In this document: positions 63,225-64,000 of the stretch, in pieces
How positions within the stretch are numbered: the stretch's first letter is position 1
How the letters are laid out: each line of letters opens with the position of its first letter
Assembly (NCBI RefSeq): GCF_002165575.1
Contig: NZ_MXQF01000007.1
Span: forward strand, 62,001-126,000
Direction of reading: 5' to 3'
Length of the DNA: 64,000 nt
Source: Pseudoalteromonas sp. A601
GTDB taxonomy: Bacteria > Pseudomonadota > Gammaproteobacteria > Enterobacterales > Alteromonadaceae
Translations under genes and position numbers: made by a program
Notes under the pieces: model-generated
Told to the model about the DNA's origin: nothing
The model's input: the letters and a program-made list of their open reading frames with translations, nothing else
The model's database searches: none

Positions 63225-64000
63225 TCACTTAGCAGGTAGAACTGTGCCTTCAACAGAGCCAAAGCCAATTCGAGCAAACCCGTCTTTTTCACACCAGCCA
63301 CGCATAATAACATTATCGCCATCTTCTAAAAAGCTACGTTGCTCTCCATTGCTTAGCGTGATCTTCTCTTTGCCACCACGCGATAGCTCAAGTAAAGAGC
63401 CCGCTTCTTCATGCGTTGGGCCTGATTGAGTACCTGAGCCTAACATGTCACCTGGCATAAAGTTACAACCATTGACGGTGTGGTGAGTAACCATTTGCGC
63501 TACCGTCCAGTATGAATGCTTAAAGCTTGATTTAGACACTTGCGCTGGTGCATGGCCTTCGTCACGCATTTTCTGCGTTTCAATCTGTACATCCATTTTA
63601 ATATCAAAAGCACCGTGCTCACGGTTATGAGCTGACTCTAAATAATCTAATGGTTGTGGATCATTTTCATCACGGGTCCATGATGTTTTGTAAGGTGCTA
63701 ATGCTTCAGTGGTGACAATCCACGGTGATACTGTTGAAGCAAAGTTTTTCGCAAGAAATGGCCCTAACGGTTGGTATTCCCATGCTTGTAAATCACGTGC
63801 TGACCAGTCATTGAATACACAGAAACCAAATACGTGATTTTCTGCATTTTCAATAGCAATGGCATCCCCTAACTCGTTACCTTTACCTAAGTAAATACCA
63901 AGCTCTAATTCATAATCTAAGCGTTTACATGGGCCAAGCGATGGAACATCGGCATCTGGCGCTTTAGTTTGTCCGTTAGGGCGATGGAACGTTTGTCCTG
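63225..64000 (-). CDS. fahA: Fumarylacetoacetase, C-terminal part (gene continues beyond the window)
   Basis: Last step of tyrosine/phenylalanine breakdown: splits 4-fumarylacetoacetate into fumarate and acetoacetate. About 258 residues are visible, reading through the right edge. The FAH fold is clear: FHRPNGQTKAPDADVPSLGP and LDYELELGIYLGKGNELGD carry metal and substrate residues, with VFGFCVFNDWSARDLQAWEYQ and LGSGTQSGPTHEEAGSLLE after it. A complete enzyme is about 430 residues, so the N-terminal half lies past 64000. The rest of the tyrosine pathway is expected there. Confidence 0.93.
   Translation of the reverse strand, partial: GQTFHRPNGQTKAPDADVPSLGPCKRLDYELELGIYLGKGNELGDAIAIENAENHVFGFCVFNDWSARDLQAWEYQPLGPFLAKNFASTVSPWIVTTEALAPYKTSWTRDENDPQPLDYLESAHNREHGAFDIKMDVQIETQKMRDEGHAPAQVSKSSFKHSYWTVAQMVTHHTVNGCNFMPGDMLGSGTQSGPTHEEAGSLLELSRGGKEKITLSNGEQRSFLEDGDNVIMRGWCEKDGFARIGFGSVEGTVLPAK

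Noticed and set aside
1..64000. Fur boxes upstream of the TonB receptors
   Set aside because: None of the five receptor promoters shows a GATAATGATAATCATTATC-like site by eye.
1..64000. CRISPR arrays, tRNA or rRNA genes, prophage or plasmid functions
   Set aside because: No regular spaced repeats, cloverleaf sequences, integrases or phage structural genes were seen.

Overview
The window is chromosomal DNA of a marine gammaproteobacterium, most likely Pseudoalteromonas or a close relative in Alteromonadales. The reasons are the low GC content, five large TonB-dependent outer-membrane receptors, many secreted or lipidated hydrolases, a Cry-DASH/photolyase pair with a DUF2256 zinc-ribbon gene, a DUF2986 micro-gene, an OsmC, and the bactofilin-M23 pair. 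There are no rRNA, tRNA, CRISPR or intact insertion-sequence genes. The genus call is inference from gene content.

Layout: 1-3021 is the 3' part of an RND efflux pump. 3110-5149 is a secreted S9 peptidase. 5396-10707 is a phytate-use operon (receptor, purple-acid-type phosphatase, beta-propeller phytase lipoprotein) preceded by a good Pho box, so it probably answers phosphate starvation. 10995-14291 holds a degenerate GGDEF protein overlapping an AraC regulator, then MgtE. 14533-14691 is a tiny lysine-rich protein. 14806-17338 is a TonB receptor whose signal peptide is thrown out of frame by a 13-bp tandem duplication. 17474-22301 holds a PAS-GGDEF cyclase and a membrane wHTH-nSTAND-TPR protein with a small partner. 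22403-29663 holds an MFS pump, a DUF1499 protein, an OprC-like copper receptor, DUF2986, an M20 dipeptidase and an SGNH-like lipoprotein.

30060-31395 is a decayed yqiJ-yqiK (flotillin) locus with a frameshift and a deletion fusion. 31558-35792 holds OsmC, DUF2256, a photolyase-family protein, Cry-DASH and a divergent flavin reductase. 36112-42830 holds another receptor sharing a palindromic operator-like site with the copper receptor, a VCBS-repeat protein, YghU, a nuclease-fold protein and a PLA2-like secreted protein. 42865-43804 holds a rhomboid protease and a MITE-like element with long inverted ends. 43812-50703 holds PfpI, LysR, dienelactone hydrolase, a GDPD lipoprotein, an EamA transporter and an M3 peptidase. 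50961-54981 holds two small genes and a receptor with a structured leader. 55088-61439 holds a HAD phosphatase, a secreted LigE-type DNA ligase, YegD, MgsA, LysE, Bcr/CflA and DUF4442. 61442-64000 holds bactofilin, an M23 peptidase and the end of fumarylacetoacetase.

Most of the window is ordinary core and accessory metabolism. The parts most worth a second look are the 13-bp repeat in the signal peptide of the receptor at 14806, the Pho-box phytate operon with an internal terminator-like hairpin, the palindrome shared by two receptor promoters, the three-hairpin leader at 52559-52651, the MITE-like element, and the broken flotillin locus. No clear new multi-gene defence or biosynthetic system was found. 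All family names come from reading motifs by eye; no database search was possible.
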